This document shows positions 24,911-33,494 of a stretch of 64,000 bases of DNA, in pieces. The stretch is from the NCBI GenBank assembly GCA_015059685.1, contig SUZW01000001.1, forward strand, positions 1 through 64,000. Reading direction: 5' to 3'. Position numbers and translations under genes: made by a program. The notes beneath the pieces are model-generated. The model searched no databases and was not told where the DNA came from. It was given only the letters and a program-made list of their open reading frames with translations. This stretch comes from Rikenellaceae bacterium. GTDB lineage: Bacteria; Bacteroidota; Bacteroidia; Bacteroidales; Rikenellaceae. The first letter of the stretch is position 1, and each line of letters opens with the position of its first letter.

Positions 24911-25338
24911 AATTTATCGAGCAAAGCGAGATACTTATCCTCCTTCTTGTGCATCTGCTTCTCCGTACGAGGAGTTTTGTCCTTCTGACCGCAGAGGTGC
25001 AAAACGCCGTGAACTATCACTCGGAGCATCTCCTGGCGTGCCGTTGCGCCATACAATCGGGCATTATCACGCACTGTTTCGATATCGATAAATATATCGC
25101 CGGCGATATAGCCCTCTTTGAGGTCGCTGTCGTCAAAAGTGATAATATCCGTGAAGTAGTCGTGGCCGAGGAACTCGATATTCATCGCACGATGACGCTC
25201 CGCCGAGCAGAAAACATAGTTTATCTCGGCAATTTCGTAGCCGCCCTCCTGTTGTGCCACCTCACGCAACCAGCGGCGCATAAGTCGCTTTTGTGGCAGG
25301 CGGTAGCTGCACGAATCTGTATAGAAGTTGATATCCAT
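24901..25338 (-). CDS. ybeY: Endoribonuclease YbeY
   Basis: A 145-residue UPF0054 metalloprotein involved in 16S rRNA maturation and ribosome quality control. The metal-binding block is at 110-120, HGVLHLCGQKD; the third histidine of the usual HGxLHLxGYDH is replaced by Lys at 121, which I recall from other Bacteroidota members. FLGHDYFTDIITF and GDIFIDIE are family signatures. The C-terminus lies in a heptamer repeat, so the last residues are probably not functional. Confidence 0.92.
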   Translation of the reverse strand: MDINFYTDSCSYRLPQKRLMRRWLREVAQQEGGYEIAEINYVFCSAERHRAMNIEFLGHDYFTDIITFDDSDLKEGYIAGDIFIDIETVRDNARLYGATARQEMLRVIVHGVLHLCGQKDKTPRTEKQMHKKEDKYLALLDKLSH

Positions 25339-25426
25339 ACCGCAAAGATAGTAAAAAGACGAGAGAAATTTTAATTTTATTTATGGCTTTTAGCCATTAG
25401 TCGGTGGTTGGGGGCTATTTTACACG

Positions 25427-25455
25427 AAAAAAGCGAGGTTTTTGCCTCGCTTTTC
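25427..25455. terminator. Terminator after cassette copy 2
   Basis: Perfect 10-base arms AAAAGCGAGG (25429-25438) and CCTCGCTTTT (25445-25454), with A and T runs so it works in both directions. Just past the minus-strand DprA-like gene. Confidence 0.85.
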
Positions 25456-25465
25456 ACTAACAAAT

Positions 25466-25924
25466 TTACAAAATCGTTATCGGAGTTTTGCTATAATGAG
25501 TGTATGTGTAATACATTGTCGATAGCAGACTATTTCTGTCGAAAGGCGACATAAATATCTCGTCGGCAAACCTTGCCACATTCCAATTACGGGTTTCGGC
25601 AGAGTCGTTGCTATGGCGACAATTATTGCGCACCGAAACAATTAATATTCGCCCCTCGTCTATTGCCTCTTGGTACTCCGCTGGGATTCGCTTATACATA
25701 GCACGACCGAGAAAGAGTATTACGGGGTGTTTGTGTTCGAGTAGGATTTTAAGAACTCTCTTTTCGAGTGGCGAGTGAAAACCACTAATAACAACGGAGT
25801 CGGTTCCGCATATCGATTCTGCCCAAGCAATGCACCGACTTTCGGTTTCGGGTGTAACTGTACGAGAAGCAAAGAAGGCAACAAGATGGCGTTCCCACAA
25901 ATCGATATTTCCAAGCGAGTCCAT
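25466..25924 (-). CDS. Small DprA/SLOG-fold protein, cassette copy 2
   Basis: A 152-residue paralog of the protein at 18554, with the same length and fold landmarks: SVVISGFHSPLE, HPVILFLGRAMYKRIP and RNWNVARFADEIFMS. Differences cluster at residues 7-65 and the last 10; residues 66-143 are almost unchanged. It is in inverted orientation, 6.4 kb from copy 1, and preceded by the same kind of structured leader. The T run before its ATG is five long instead of seven, so the leader is not translated in frame with it. Confidence 0.8.
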   Translation of the reverse strand: MDSLGNIDLWERHLVAFFASRTVTPETESRCIAWAESICGTDSVVISGFHSPLEKRVLKILLEHKHPVILFLGRAMYKRIPAEYQEAIDEGRILIVSVRNNCRHSNDSAETRNWNVARFADEIFMSPFDRNSLLSTMYYTYTHYSKTPITIL

Positions 25925-26183
25925 AAAAAGCGCAGGCTACTGAATTTACTTATCCCGCACTAAGGTCTTGGCCACCCGTCTTTCGAATAAGCAACACAGA
26001 TAGTCCACGCCAGATGTATGCAAACACATATTGCGCCAAAACACAACATTGTGTACAAAACATCTCTTGTGGACATCTCATTGCAGTACTTCGAAAGACT
26101 CTTAAACGGCCAAGTTTTTAGTACGGAAGAACTGTCAATAAATATCAACAATATGTATGGCTCTCGCATCAAATTTTGCAAAG
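25925..26183 (-). ncRNA. Candidate structured RNA, cassette copy 2
   Basis: Homolog of 18309-18553 on the other strand. GTCCAC (26074-26069) pairs perfectly with GTGGAC (26008-26003); CTATC pairs with GGTGG in the apical hairpin; GGCGCA pairs with upstream TTGTG or with the final TGCGC before TTTTT. Sequence changes relative to copy 1 keep these pairings, mostly by G-U exchange. Short ORFs over it are probably accidental. Confidence 0.5.
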
Positions 26184-26262
26184 CCACTACAAAAATAGTC
26201 TATTTTTAATAAATCACAGCATTTATGTTGTAAAATTTGATTTTTTGAAAAAATTTTGTGGG
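26183..26262 (-). promoter_or_regulatory. Conserved promoter block of cassette copy 2
   Basis: Near-identical inverted copy of 18238-18315, with TATTTTTG at 26197-26190 on the minus strand. Confidence 0.6.
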
Positions 26263-26289
26263 TATGCAAAATTATTGCAGAGGTTTTAT

Positions 26290-26297
26290 TATATTTG
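26290..26297 (+). promoter_or_regulatory. -7 promoter box of the WYL regulator gene
   Basis: TATATTTG; the -33 box is unclear. A TTAGAGG/TTAGGGG tandem tract (26311-26354) lies in the predicted leader. Confidence 0.5.
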
Positions 26298-26310
26298 CAA
26301 AAAGATTTTT

Positions 26311-26354
26311 AAGGGGTGTTAGAGGCGTTAGAGGCATTAGGGGCGTTAGGGGTA
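26311..26354. repeat. TTAGRGGCG tandem tract
   Basis: Five decayed 9-base units (GTTAGAGGC, GTTAGGGGT), the same motif as inside the GCGCA-bounded elements. Confidence 0.6.
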
Positions 26355-26382
26355 ATTTATTAAATTAAAAACTCAAATATAT

Positions 26383-27300
26383 ATGGCAAGTAAGGCAATT
26401 AACCGTTATGTGTGGCTCATCAACACTTTGATGCAGCGCAAAAGTTTAACCTTTAAGGAGATTTGTGACCTCTGGGACAAGAGCAGTTTGACTGACGGCA
26501 AGCCGTTGGCGTTGCGAACTTTCCATCAACACCGAGAGGCGATTGCCGAGCTCTTTGGCGTGGAGATTGTCTGTGACTCGAACACCTACAAATACTCTAT
26601 CGCTTCGCTCGAGGAGCTTAAAAACGGTGCTGCGCAGCAGTGGCTCTTCAACTCGTTTGCCATCGCAAACACCATCGAGGCGGGGCGCAATATGAAGGAG
26701 CGCATCCTCTTCGAGGAGATACCGAGTGGCGCAGAGTTTGCGCAGGTGGTAGTCGATGCGATGCAGCAAAACCGAGTACTATTTGTTGATTACAAACCTT
26801 TTAAGGGCGAAAAATTCGAGTTGTATCTGCAGCCTTTTGCGATGCGTGTTTACAATCAGCGTTGGTATGTGATCGGTCGTTTCAAAGAGAGTGGCAAGAT
26901 ACGAAATATCGCTCTCGACCGTATTCTGCGTATGGAGATTACCGAGGAGGAGTTCTCGTTGCCCGAGGATTTCGATGCGCACGACTACTACTCGCACACG
27001 GTGGGTATTTTCGTTAATGAGGCACTGAAGCCACAACGAGTTGTGCTGCGAACCTTTGGCGTTTCGACCGAGTATATGCGCACCGTGCCGCTTCACCCAT
27101 CGCAGCACGAAATTGCTACAAATGGCGATGAATATAGCGACTTTGAATATACCCTCAATCTCACCCCAGAGCTTACGGGCAAGCTCCTCTCCAAGGGCGA
27201 TTGGGTAGAGGTTCTAGAGCCAAAGGAGCTGCGCGAGGAGGTTAAGAAATATGCGACCTCAATCGCAAACCTCTACAGAAAAAAGCACTTCTGGGAGTAG
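26383..27300 (+). CDS. WYL-domain transcriptional regulator
   Basis: A 305-residue regulator: N-terminal winged-helix-like region (about 1-60, with LTFKEICDLW and LRTFHQHREAIAELFG), then a WYL domain at about 130-205 (QPFAMRVYNQRWYVIGRFKES) and the C-terminal extension domain. WYL domains are thought to bind nucleic-acid-like or nucleotide ligands, and family members regulate defence, DNA damage and other genes. Its closest neighbour is the inverted DprA-like cassette, which transcribes away from it, so it might regulate that cassette; this is inference. Confidence 0.9.
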   Translation: MASKAINRYVWLINTLMQRKSLTFKEICDLWDKSSLTDGKPLALRTFHQHREAIAELFGVEIVCDSNTYKYSIASLEELKNGAAQQWLFNSFAIANTIEAGRNMKERILFEEIPSGAEFAQVVVDAMQQNRVLFVDYKPFKGEKFELYLQPFAMRVYNQRWYVIGRFKESGKIRNIALDRILRMEITEEEFSLPEDFDAHDYYSHTVGIFVNEALKPQRVVLRTFGVSTEYMRTVPLHPSQHEIATNGDEYSDFEYTLNLTPELTGKLLSKGDWVEVLEPKELREEVKKYATSIANLYRKKHFWE

Positions 27301-27392
27301 GGTTTTGGGGCTGTGCAAAAATTTTGCACACCCTAAACTTATCGGATAGATTGTTGTATAAAACATCCGAAGCAGATATATAGGTCGAGAGG

Positions 27393-27423
27393 TTGAAAAT
27401 CTCTCCAAAATTTACTACTTTTG
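27393..27423 (+). promoter_or_regulatory. Promoter of nadA
   Basis: TTG at 27393-27395, 20-base spacer, TACTTTTG at 27416-27423. It excludes the upstream TTG start codon. Confidence 0.65.
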
Positions 27424-27444
27424 CACAACAAATTTTACAAAACA

Positions 27445-28377
27445 ATGAGCAACAAGGTAGAACTTATACGCCGCATCGAGGAGTTGAAACGAGAGAAGGG
27501 TGTCGTGATATTGGCACACTACTACACACGCCCCGAGGTGCAACAAGTGGCCGATTTTTTGGGTGATTCGCTCGCCCTTTCGGTTAAGGCTCGAGATATC
27601 GAGGCGAAGACGATACTCTTTGCCGGAGTACACTTTATGGGCGAGACCGCCAAGGTTCTCTCACCCGAAAAGCAGGTGTTGATACCCGTTGCCGAGGCGA
27701 CCTGTTCGTTAGCCGAGTCGTGCCCTGTGGAGGAGTTCGCAGCCTTCAAGGCGCAGCACCCCGAGGCACTTGTCGTGTCGTATGTAAACACCACGGTGGG
27801 GATAAAGGCTCTGACCGACATCTGTTGTACATCGTCGAATGCCTTGCAGGTTGTGGAGTCTGTTCCGGTGGAGCAACCGATAATCTTTGGTCCCGACAAA
27901 AACCTCGGTTCGTACATCCGAAAGATTACGGGCCGTGAGAATATGATTTTGTGGAATGGTGCCTGCCATGTTCACGAGAAGTTTTCGAAGGAGGGTGTCG
28001 TTGCCCTCAAGGCGCAACATCCTGAAGCTAAAGTTGTTGTCCACCCCGAGTGTCGTGGCGAGGTTGCCGATTTGGCGGACTACTGTGGCTCCACGGCGGG
28101 TATTTTGTCCTACTGCGGAGCGAGCGACTGCGACACCTTTATCGTTGTTACCGAGCCGGGTATCTTGGCCGAGATGGAGCGAATGTACCCACAGAAAAAG
28201 TTTATCCCGGCACCATCTATCGAGGGTAAGTCGTGCAACGAGTGTGAGTATATGAAGATGATAACACTCGAAAATATCATCTCGTGCCTCGAAAACGAGT
28301 CGCCCGAGATAGAACTCGACGAGGAGATACGAAAAAAGGCCTCGAAGTCTATCGAGGCTATGGTAAAGATTGGTTAG
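27445..28377 (+). CDS. nadA: Quinolinate synthase A
   Basis: A 310-residue [4Fe-4S] enzyme that condenses iminoaspartate with dihydroxyacetone phosphate to quinolinate in NAD synthesis. VILAHYYTRPEVQ and YVNTTVGIKALTD are substrate-binding motifs, and candidate cluster cysteines are in CCTSSN, CGSTAG and SCNECEYMK. nadB and nadC are not in the window. I chose ATG 27445 because the longer reading begins inside the promoter. Confidence 0.95.
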   Translation: MSNKVELIRRIEELKREKGVVILAHYYTRPEVQQVADFLGDSLALSVKARDIEAKTILFAGVHFMGETAKVLSPEKQVLIPVAEATCSLAESCPVEEFAAFKAQHPEALVVSYVNTTVGIKALTDICCTSSNALQVVESVPVEQPIIFGPDKNLGSYIRKITGRENMILWNGACHVHEKFSKEGVVALKAQHPEAKVVVHPECRGEVADLADYCGSTAGILSYCGASDCDTFIVVTEPGILAEMERMYPQKKFIPAPSIEGKSCNECEYMKMITLENIISCLENESPEIELDEEIRKKASKSIEAMVKIG

Positions 28378-28386
28378 CGGGAGGCA

Positions 28387-29679
28387 TCAGGCCTTCTGCT
28401 TCGAGGTCATAATATCGAGGATAAGACGATCTGTCTCGCTCATACCTTGGCGACCAATCTCGGTGAGGTTGCGTATCGAGCGATCCACATCATCATCTAT
28501 AATACCTTCGTTTGAGGTTGTCACGCAGTGGTTCATCGCAAGGGTTGCCGAGAGCACGGCTGTGGCAACACCGCTTGTAACCTTCAGCGAACAGCTCGGC
28601 TTTGCGCCATCGCAAATCATACCGGTAAGGTTGGCAACCATATTCTTCACGGCTCCCGAGACCTCCTCGAAGCCTCCGCCCATAAGTCGTGTGATGCCAC
28701 AGGCCGAGCCTGTAGCTGCGACCACACAACCGCAGAGTGCCGACAATCTGCCGAGGCTCTCCTTTATATATATCACGGTGAGGTGGCTCAAGACCAAGGC
28801 TCGCAGCATCTTCTCGCGGCTCACATCGTTGGCGAGGGCGAATATCGCCACAGGAACGGTGGCCGAGATACCTTGGTTGCCACTGCCCGAGTTGCTCATC
28901 ACGGGCACCATGGCGCCACTCATGCGGGCATCGCAGGCACCACTTGTGTGGGCCAAGATATTTGTGAACAGCGTATCGCCAAATATAGCCTTTGCGCTAC
29001 CCGAGTGGAGCATCTTGCCGAGGCCGTGGCCATAGTTGCCGGTGAATGAAAGCTCGGCTGCCGCCACATTCTTCTCGGCTGTCTTGCCGATAAACTCAAT
29101 CTTCTCGAGGGGCACCTCCTCGGCAAAGTCATAGACCTTGCGAAGCGATAGTTCGAGGTTCTCGTTTTGCGGGTTGGTGTCGCTCGAAACACTCTCGCCT
29201 ACGGATATATCCTCCCCATTGAGGCGGATAGACGAGAAGTTGGTGTGTGTCCCCGAGATAACCACTTCGGCCGTGTTGTCGTTGTGGGTTACAACGACAC
29301 GAATGTAGAGCAGACCCTTGCTCTCGTCGGCAATATCTATCGAAGGTTTACTCTGCTCCAGGAAGCTCTTTGCTCGCTCGACCGCCTCGGCATCGACATC
29401 CTGCAGTACGGCCAAGCCATACTCTGAGCGACCTGCAACCACACCGAGGGCTATAGCTATCGGCAGGCCGGTCATACCGCTATTGGGGATACCTACGCCC
29501 ATGGCGTTTTTGAAGATGTTGGCGCTCAACTCCACGGCCACAGTGTCGGGCGTGGTGCCGAGTGTCTCGCACGCCTTGGCTACGCAGAGTGATACGGCCA
29601 TAGGCTCGGTGCAACCTATCGAGAGGATGACCTCTCGTTTGATAAGGTCGATAATCTGATCGTGTTCGTGTGCAGTCAT
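28387..29679 (-). CDS. L-cysteine desulfidase / UPF0597 (YhaM) family protein
   Basis: A 430-residue protein of the CdsB/UPF0597 family, which degrades L-cysteine to pyruvate, ammonia and sulfide using a [4Fe-4S] cluster, and is related to serine dehydratase. Visible features: IGCTEPMAVSL near 23-33, MGVGIPNSG, SGNQGISATVP and LCGCVVAATGSACGI. An upstream start would add 14 hydrophobic residues; MTAHEHDQ at 29679 fits the family better. It converges on nadA with nine bases between stops; nadA also needs Fe-S chemistry, though no operon links them. Confidence 0.85.
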   Translation of the reverse strand: MTAHEHDQIIDLIKREVILSIGCTEPMAVSLCVAKACETLGTTPDTVAVELSANIFKNAMGVGIPNSGMTGLPIAIALGVVAGRSEYGLAVLQDVDAEAVERAKSFLEQSKPSIDIADESKGLLYIRVVVTHNDNTAEVVISGTHTNFSSIRLNGEDISVGESVSSDTNPQNENLELSLRKVYDFAEEVPLEKIEFIGKTAEKNVAAAELSFTGNYGHGLGKMLHSGSAKAIFGDTLFTNILAHTSGACDARMSGAMVPVMSNSGSGNQGISATVPVAIFALANDVSREKMLRALVLSHLTVIYIKESLGRLSALCGCVVAATGSACGITRLMGGGFEEVSGAVKNMVANLTGMICDGAKPSCSLKVTSGVATAVLSATLAMNHCVTTSNEGIIDDDVDRSIRNLTEIGRQGMSETDRLILDIMTSKQKA

Positions 29680-29788
29680 AACAAAACTCTCAAAAAGCAA
29701 AGGCAAAGGTAAGAAAAGCAACTGTAAAAATCAACGCTTAAGAGTCAAAAAATAGCGCAGGTGGGTATGCAAATCAAAATAAAATCGC

Positions 29789-29796
29789 TATATTTG
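29789..29796 (+). promoter_or_regulatory. -7 promoter box of the esterase gene
   Basis: TATATTTG, 53 bases before the start codon; no good -33 box. Confidence 0.5.
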
Positions 29797-29848
29797 AGCC
29801 GAAGTTTTCGTAAGAAGATAAGTTAAAGAAACTGATATTCGAAAAGTT

Positions 29849-31141
29849 ATGAAGAGATTATTTTTAAGCGTAGTGGTACTGCTTTGCAGTATCGTTGTTG
29901 TGGCGCAGCCAAGGGCTTCGTTCATAAAGGTCGAGGTTACACCCGATCATGCAGATTGGTTGTATGAGTGTGGCGAGAAGCCGCAGTTCGACATCTCGGT
30001 ACGCACAGCAAGCAACGCTCCGGTCGAGGGAGATATCTACTTCGAGGTGTCGGAGGATATGTTGCCACCGCTTGCCAAGGGCGATATAACCCTTAAAAAT
30101 GGCAAGGCTACAGTGAAGGGCTACACAATGAAGAAGCCGGGCTTCTTGCGTTGCAGAGCCTGGATAAAGGTTGGTGGTAAGACCTACGAGGAGTGCGCAG
30201 CAGCAGGCTTCTCGGTCGATAAAATTCAGCCAAAGACCGTGCTTCCTGCCGACTTCAAGGAGTTCTGGGCCGAGGCGTTGAAGGCAAACGAGAAGATTGA
30301 GATGTTGCCACAGATGACGCTTGTTCCCGAGCGTTGCACATCGAAGGTTGATGTCTATTTAACTCGTTTCCAGAGCTTCAAGAAGGGCTATTATATCTAC
30401 GGAACGATGTGTGTGCCAAAGCAGCGTGCGGAGAAGTGTCCTGCAATTTTGATTGTTCCGGGAGCAGGTTGTCGCGCTCGTGAGGGCTATATGAAAGAGG
30501 CAGAGCAGGGTGTTGTAACTCTCGAGATAGGAATACACGGTCTGCCAACGACACTCTACGATCACCCCGAGGTATATAGCGGTTTGAAGGGTGGCGGTTT
30601 GTGGAACTGCTACAAAAATGGCTTCGACAACCGTGAAACATGCTTCTATCGTCGTGTCTTTGTGGGCTGCGCTCGTGCTGTGGATTTCTTGGCACAGCTC
30701 GACTTTGTGGACGAGGAGCGTATAGCTGTAACAGGCTGGAGCCAGGGCGGTGCGCTGACAATCGTTACCTCGTATCTCAACCCGAAGGTTAAGTTTGCAG
30801 CTTCGATCTACCCTGCAATGTGCGACCTTACAGGCCGACTTTACGACCAGGGTGACTCGTGGCCACACCTCTTCAAGGATAAGATGGGTGCCACAAAGGA
30901 GCGTATCGAGACCTGCGGATACTACGATGTGGTGAATTTTGCACGCCACCTCACACAGCCGATATGGTTCACCTACGGCTATAATGACTTGGTGGTCTGC
31001 TCGACATCTATTCAGGCCTGCTACAATGTTGTAACTGCGCCAAAGGAGGTATTGCTCGTTCCGCAGACTCGCCACTACACCTACCAGGAGCAGCGTGATG
31101 CTCGTAGAGAGTGGTTGTTGGAGAAGCTGTTGAAGCGATAG
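29849..31141 (+). CDS. Exported acetylxylan esterase-type alpha/beta hydrolase
   Basis: A 430-residue exported protein (signal peptide 1-19, cleavage near VAQ). An N-terminal beta-sandwich (about 22-125) precedes an AXE1/cephalosporin-deacetylase-type hydrolase domain with Ser298 in GWSQGG, Asp380 in YGYNDLV and His409 in TRHYTYQ as probable triad. It would remove acetyl groups from polysaccharides in the periplasm or outside. No glycan-utilisation locus is nearby, so it acts alone. dsbD follows 55 bases later with a short GCGGAA/TTCCGC hairpin between them. Confidence 0.88.
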   Translation: MKRLFLSVVVLLCSIVVVAQPRASFIKVEVTPDHADWLYECGEKPQFDISVRTASNAPVEGDIYFEVSEDMLPPLAKGDITLKNGKATVKGYTMKKPGFLRCRAWIKVGGKTYEECAAAGFSVDKIQPKTVLPADFKEFWAEALKANEKIEMLPQMTLVPERCTSKVDVYLTRFQSFKKGYYIYGTMCVPKQRAEKCPAILIVPGAGCRAREGYMKEAEQGVVTLEIGIHGLPTTLYDHPEVYSGLKGGGLWNCYKNGFDNRETCFYRRVFVGCARAVDFLAQLDFVDEERIAVTGWSQGGALTIVTSYLNPKVKFAASIYPAMCDLTGRLYDQGDSWPHLFKDKMGATKERIETCGYYDVVNFARHLTQPIWFTYGYNDLVVCSTSIQACYNVVTAPKEVLLVPQTRHYTYQEQRDARREWLLEKLLKR

Positions 31142-31195
31142 AGTTGTAATTTTAGCGGAATGAACACTATTTCCGCACCCGAAGAGAGGGAATAA

Positions 31196-33163
31196 ATGGT
31201 AGTAAAGAGTATGAATAGTTTGAAGAGATTTGTTTTGGCCATGGCGGCACTCTTTGTCGCTACAACAGCTGTGGCAAAGGAGGTTAAGTGGTCGCACTCG
31301 GTAACGGAGAAGGGTGATGGGCTATATACCGTAACCATCAAGGCCGATATTGCAGATGGTTGGCACATCTATGTCACAGACCCGGCCAAGGCGTTTAATC
31401 CTACGGAGTTGAAGTTCACTCCGGGTGAGGGTGTTACAGCCGAGGGTGCGATGCGTCTGTTGTCGCAGGCGAAGGTTGAGTACGACGATATAATGATGAT
31501 GGAGATTGGCCACTACGAGAAGGAGGCCATCTTCGAGCAGGACTTCAAAGCCGATGGTAAGGGCGGTGAGGTCGCTGTTGCTATTTCGTATCAAGCTTGC
31601 AATGTTGGAAGTTGTCTAACACCCGAGACCGAGGAGGTTGTAGTGGCGTTGGGCGAGGCTTCGGCAGCACCACAGGCCGAGGTCAAGGCGGTTAAAGATG
31701 CTGCGGGTAGCGGCTCGTTGTGGTCGCTCATTATCGAGGCCGTGTTGTGGGGCTTTGCGGCACTGCTCACCCCTTGTGTCTTCCCGATGGTACCGATGAC
31801 CGTGTCGTTCTTTATGAAAAATAGCGGTTCGGTGGCTCGAGGCCGTATCAACGCTTCGCTCTACGGCTTGTTTATCGTGTTGCTCTATACGCTGCCTATC
31901 GCTGCGCTAATCGTCATCACCCGTGTCGTGGGTGGCGATGCTGTGACGGCAGATATCTTCAACTGGCTTGCGACACATTGGTTGCCAAATATCATCTTCT
32001 TCATCGTCTTTATGGTCTTTGCGGCATCCTTCTTTGGTGCTTTCGAGATTACGCTGCCAAGCTCGCTTGTGAACAAGAGCGATGCGCAGTCGGATAAGGG
32101 CGGTATCGGAGGTATATTCTTTATGGCCTTAACTTTGGTGCTCGTGTCGTTCTCTTGCACGGGCCCAATCGTAGGTTCGGTGCTTATCAAATCGACCTCG
32201 GGTGAGGTGTGGTCGCCAATCATTACGATGTTGGCATTCTCGACCGCCTTTGCCTTGCCGTTTACGCTCTGTGCATTCTTCCCATCGCTGTTGCAGAAGA
32301 TGCCAAAGAGTGGCGGTTGGCTCAACTCGGTGAAGGTTGTGCTCGGCTTTGTCGAGGTGGCTCTCGGATTTAAGTTCCTCAGCGTTGCCGACCAGGTTTA
32401 TCACTGGAACTTGCTCGACAGAGAGGTCTATCTCGCAATTTGGATTGTGGTGTTCTCGTTGCTTGGCCTCTACCTTTTGGGCAAGATTAAGTTTGCACAC
32501 GATAGCGAGGTTAAATATATCAGCGTTGGCCGCTTGGCGTTGGCTATCGGAGTATTCTCGTTTGTGGTATATCTCATCCCGGGTATGTGGGGCGCACCTT
32601 TGAAGGCGTTGTCGGGCTATTTGCCACCACTCTCGTCGCAGGATTTTGTGATTGAGAAGTATGCCCCTGCCGCATCGAACACGGGCACGGTTGATGTGAA
32701 CAACGCAAAATATAGCGATGTCTTGCACCTCCCACACGGCTTGAAGGGCTTTTTCGATATGAAGGAGGCGGAGGCCTATGCCGCAAAGGTTGATAAGCCG
32801 ATATTTATCGACTTCACGGGTCACGGCTGTGTGAATTGCCGTGAGATGGAGGCGAGAGTGTGGTCGGATCCTGCCGTGCAGCAGATTTTGCGTGACGAGT
32901 ATGTTATCGTGGCACTCTATACCGACGACAAGATGCCGCTGCCCGAGAGTGATTGGGTGACTACCGATAGCGGTAAGGTCTTGAAGAGTTTGGGCAAGGT
33001 AAATGCCCACTATGCCCTCACACGCTTTGGTGTAAATGCGCAACCATACTATGTCCTGCAGGGCAAGGGCGGTAAGATTTTGGGCGAACCACGAGGCTAC
33101 GACCTCTCGGTTGAGGGTTTTGTGGAGTTCTTGCGCAAGGGTGTCGAGGAGTATAAGAAATAG
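31196..33163 (+). CDS. dsbD: Thiol:disulfide interchange protein DsbD
   Basis: A 655-residue membrane protein that carries electrons from cytosolic thioredoxin to periplasmic thiols. After the signal peptide (1-27) comes the DsbD-alpha domain with Cys pair CNVGSC near 138-143, then eight helices with LTPCVFPMVPM and FSCTGPIVGS supplying the redox cysteines, then a thioredoxin-like domain (about 530-655) with GHGCVNCREME. All three pairs are present. Met6 (31211) is an alternative start. Confidence 0.93.
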   Translation: MVVKSMNSLKRFVLAMAALFVATTAVAKEVKWSHSVTEKGDGLYTVTIKADIADGWHIYVTDPAKAFNPTELKFTPGEGVTAEGAMRLLSQAKVEYDDIMMMEIGHYEKEAIFEQDFKADGKGGEVAVAISYQACNVGSCLTPETEEVVVALGEASAAPQAEVKAVKDAAGSGSLWSLIIEAVLWGFAALLTPCVFPMVPMTVSFFMKNSGSVARGRINASLYGLFIVLLYTLPIAALIVITRVVGGDAVTADIFNWLATHWLPNIIFFIVFMVFAASFFGAFEITLPSSLVNKSDAQSDKGGIGGIFFMALTLVLVSFSCTGPIVGSVLIKSTSGEVWSPIITMLAFSTAFALPFTLCAFFPSLLQKMPKSGGWLNSVKVVLGFVEVALGFKFLSVADQVYHWNLLDREVYLAIWIVVFSLLGLYLLGKIKFAHDSEVKYISVGRLALAIGVFSFVVYLIPGMWGAPLKALSGYLPPLSSQDFVIEKYAPAASNTGTVDVNNAKYSDVLHLPHGLKGFFDMKEAEAYAAKVDKPIFIDFTGHGCVNCREMEARVWSDPAVQQILRDEYVIVALYTDDKMPLPESDWVTTDSGKVLKSLGKVNAHYALTRFGVNAQPYYVLQGKGGKILGEPRGYDLSVEGFVEFLRKGVEEYKK

Positions 33164-33184
33164 AGGTCTTGATACCATAACAAG

Positions 33185-33216
33185 AGAGAGGGGTAGCACA
33201 AACGCTACCCCTCTCT
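33185..33216. terminator. Hairpin between dsbD and DUF3098 genes
   Basis: Perfect 13-base arms AGAGAGGGGTAGC and GCTACCCCTCTCT, six-base loop, between convergent genes. The T tail is weak in both directions. Confidence 0.75.
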
Positions 33217-33238
33217 GTGTGTGTTTTGGCGTAGAGCC

Positions 33239-33493
33239 CTATTTGTCAAAACGCTTCATAATGGCAAATATCTCGAAGGCAAAACCCGCCACCACAACTA
33301 TTGGTGCCAAGGTTATGCGACGCCACGAGAAGATGTCGTAGGAGAACTCCTCGGGTGTAGCCTTCGTGCCACCGGCCATAAGTGCAAAACCTATAACTAT
33401 CGCCACCAAACCTATCGCAATAAGGATATAGTTGCGCATGGTGAGGGGCATATTCTTGTCGTTTTGGTCCTTGATGTCGTTAAACTTTTTCAT
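33239..33493 (-). CDS. DUF3098 small membrane protein
   Basis: An 84-residue protein with two helices (about 20-40 and 60-78) joined by the short loop TKATPEEFSYDIFSWRR. It matches DUF3098, a Bacteroidota-specific family usually found directly after ftsX, as here (one base between stop and start). Function unknown; context suggests cell-envelope or division work. Confidence 0.85.
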   Translation of the reverse strand: MKKFNDIKDQNDKNMPLTMRNYILIAIGLVAIVIGFALMAGGTKATPEEFSYDIFSWRRITLAPIVVVAGFAFEIFAIMKRFDK

Positions 33494-33494
33494 A

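Noticed and set aside
25960..26187. 75-codon minus-strand ORF over the cassette copy 2 leader.
   Set aside because: The equivalent region in copy 1 has no matching ORF, and conserved pairings favour RNA.
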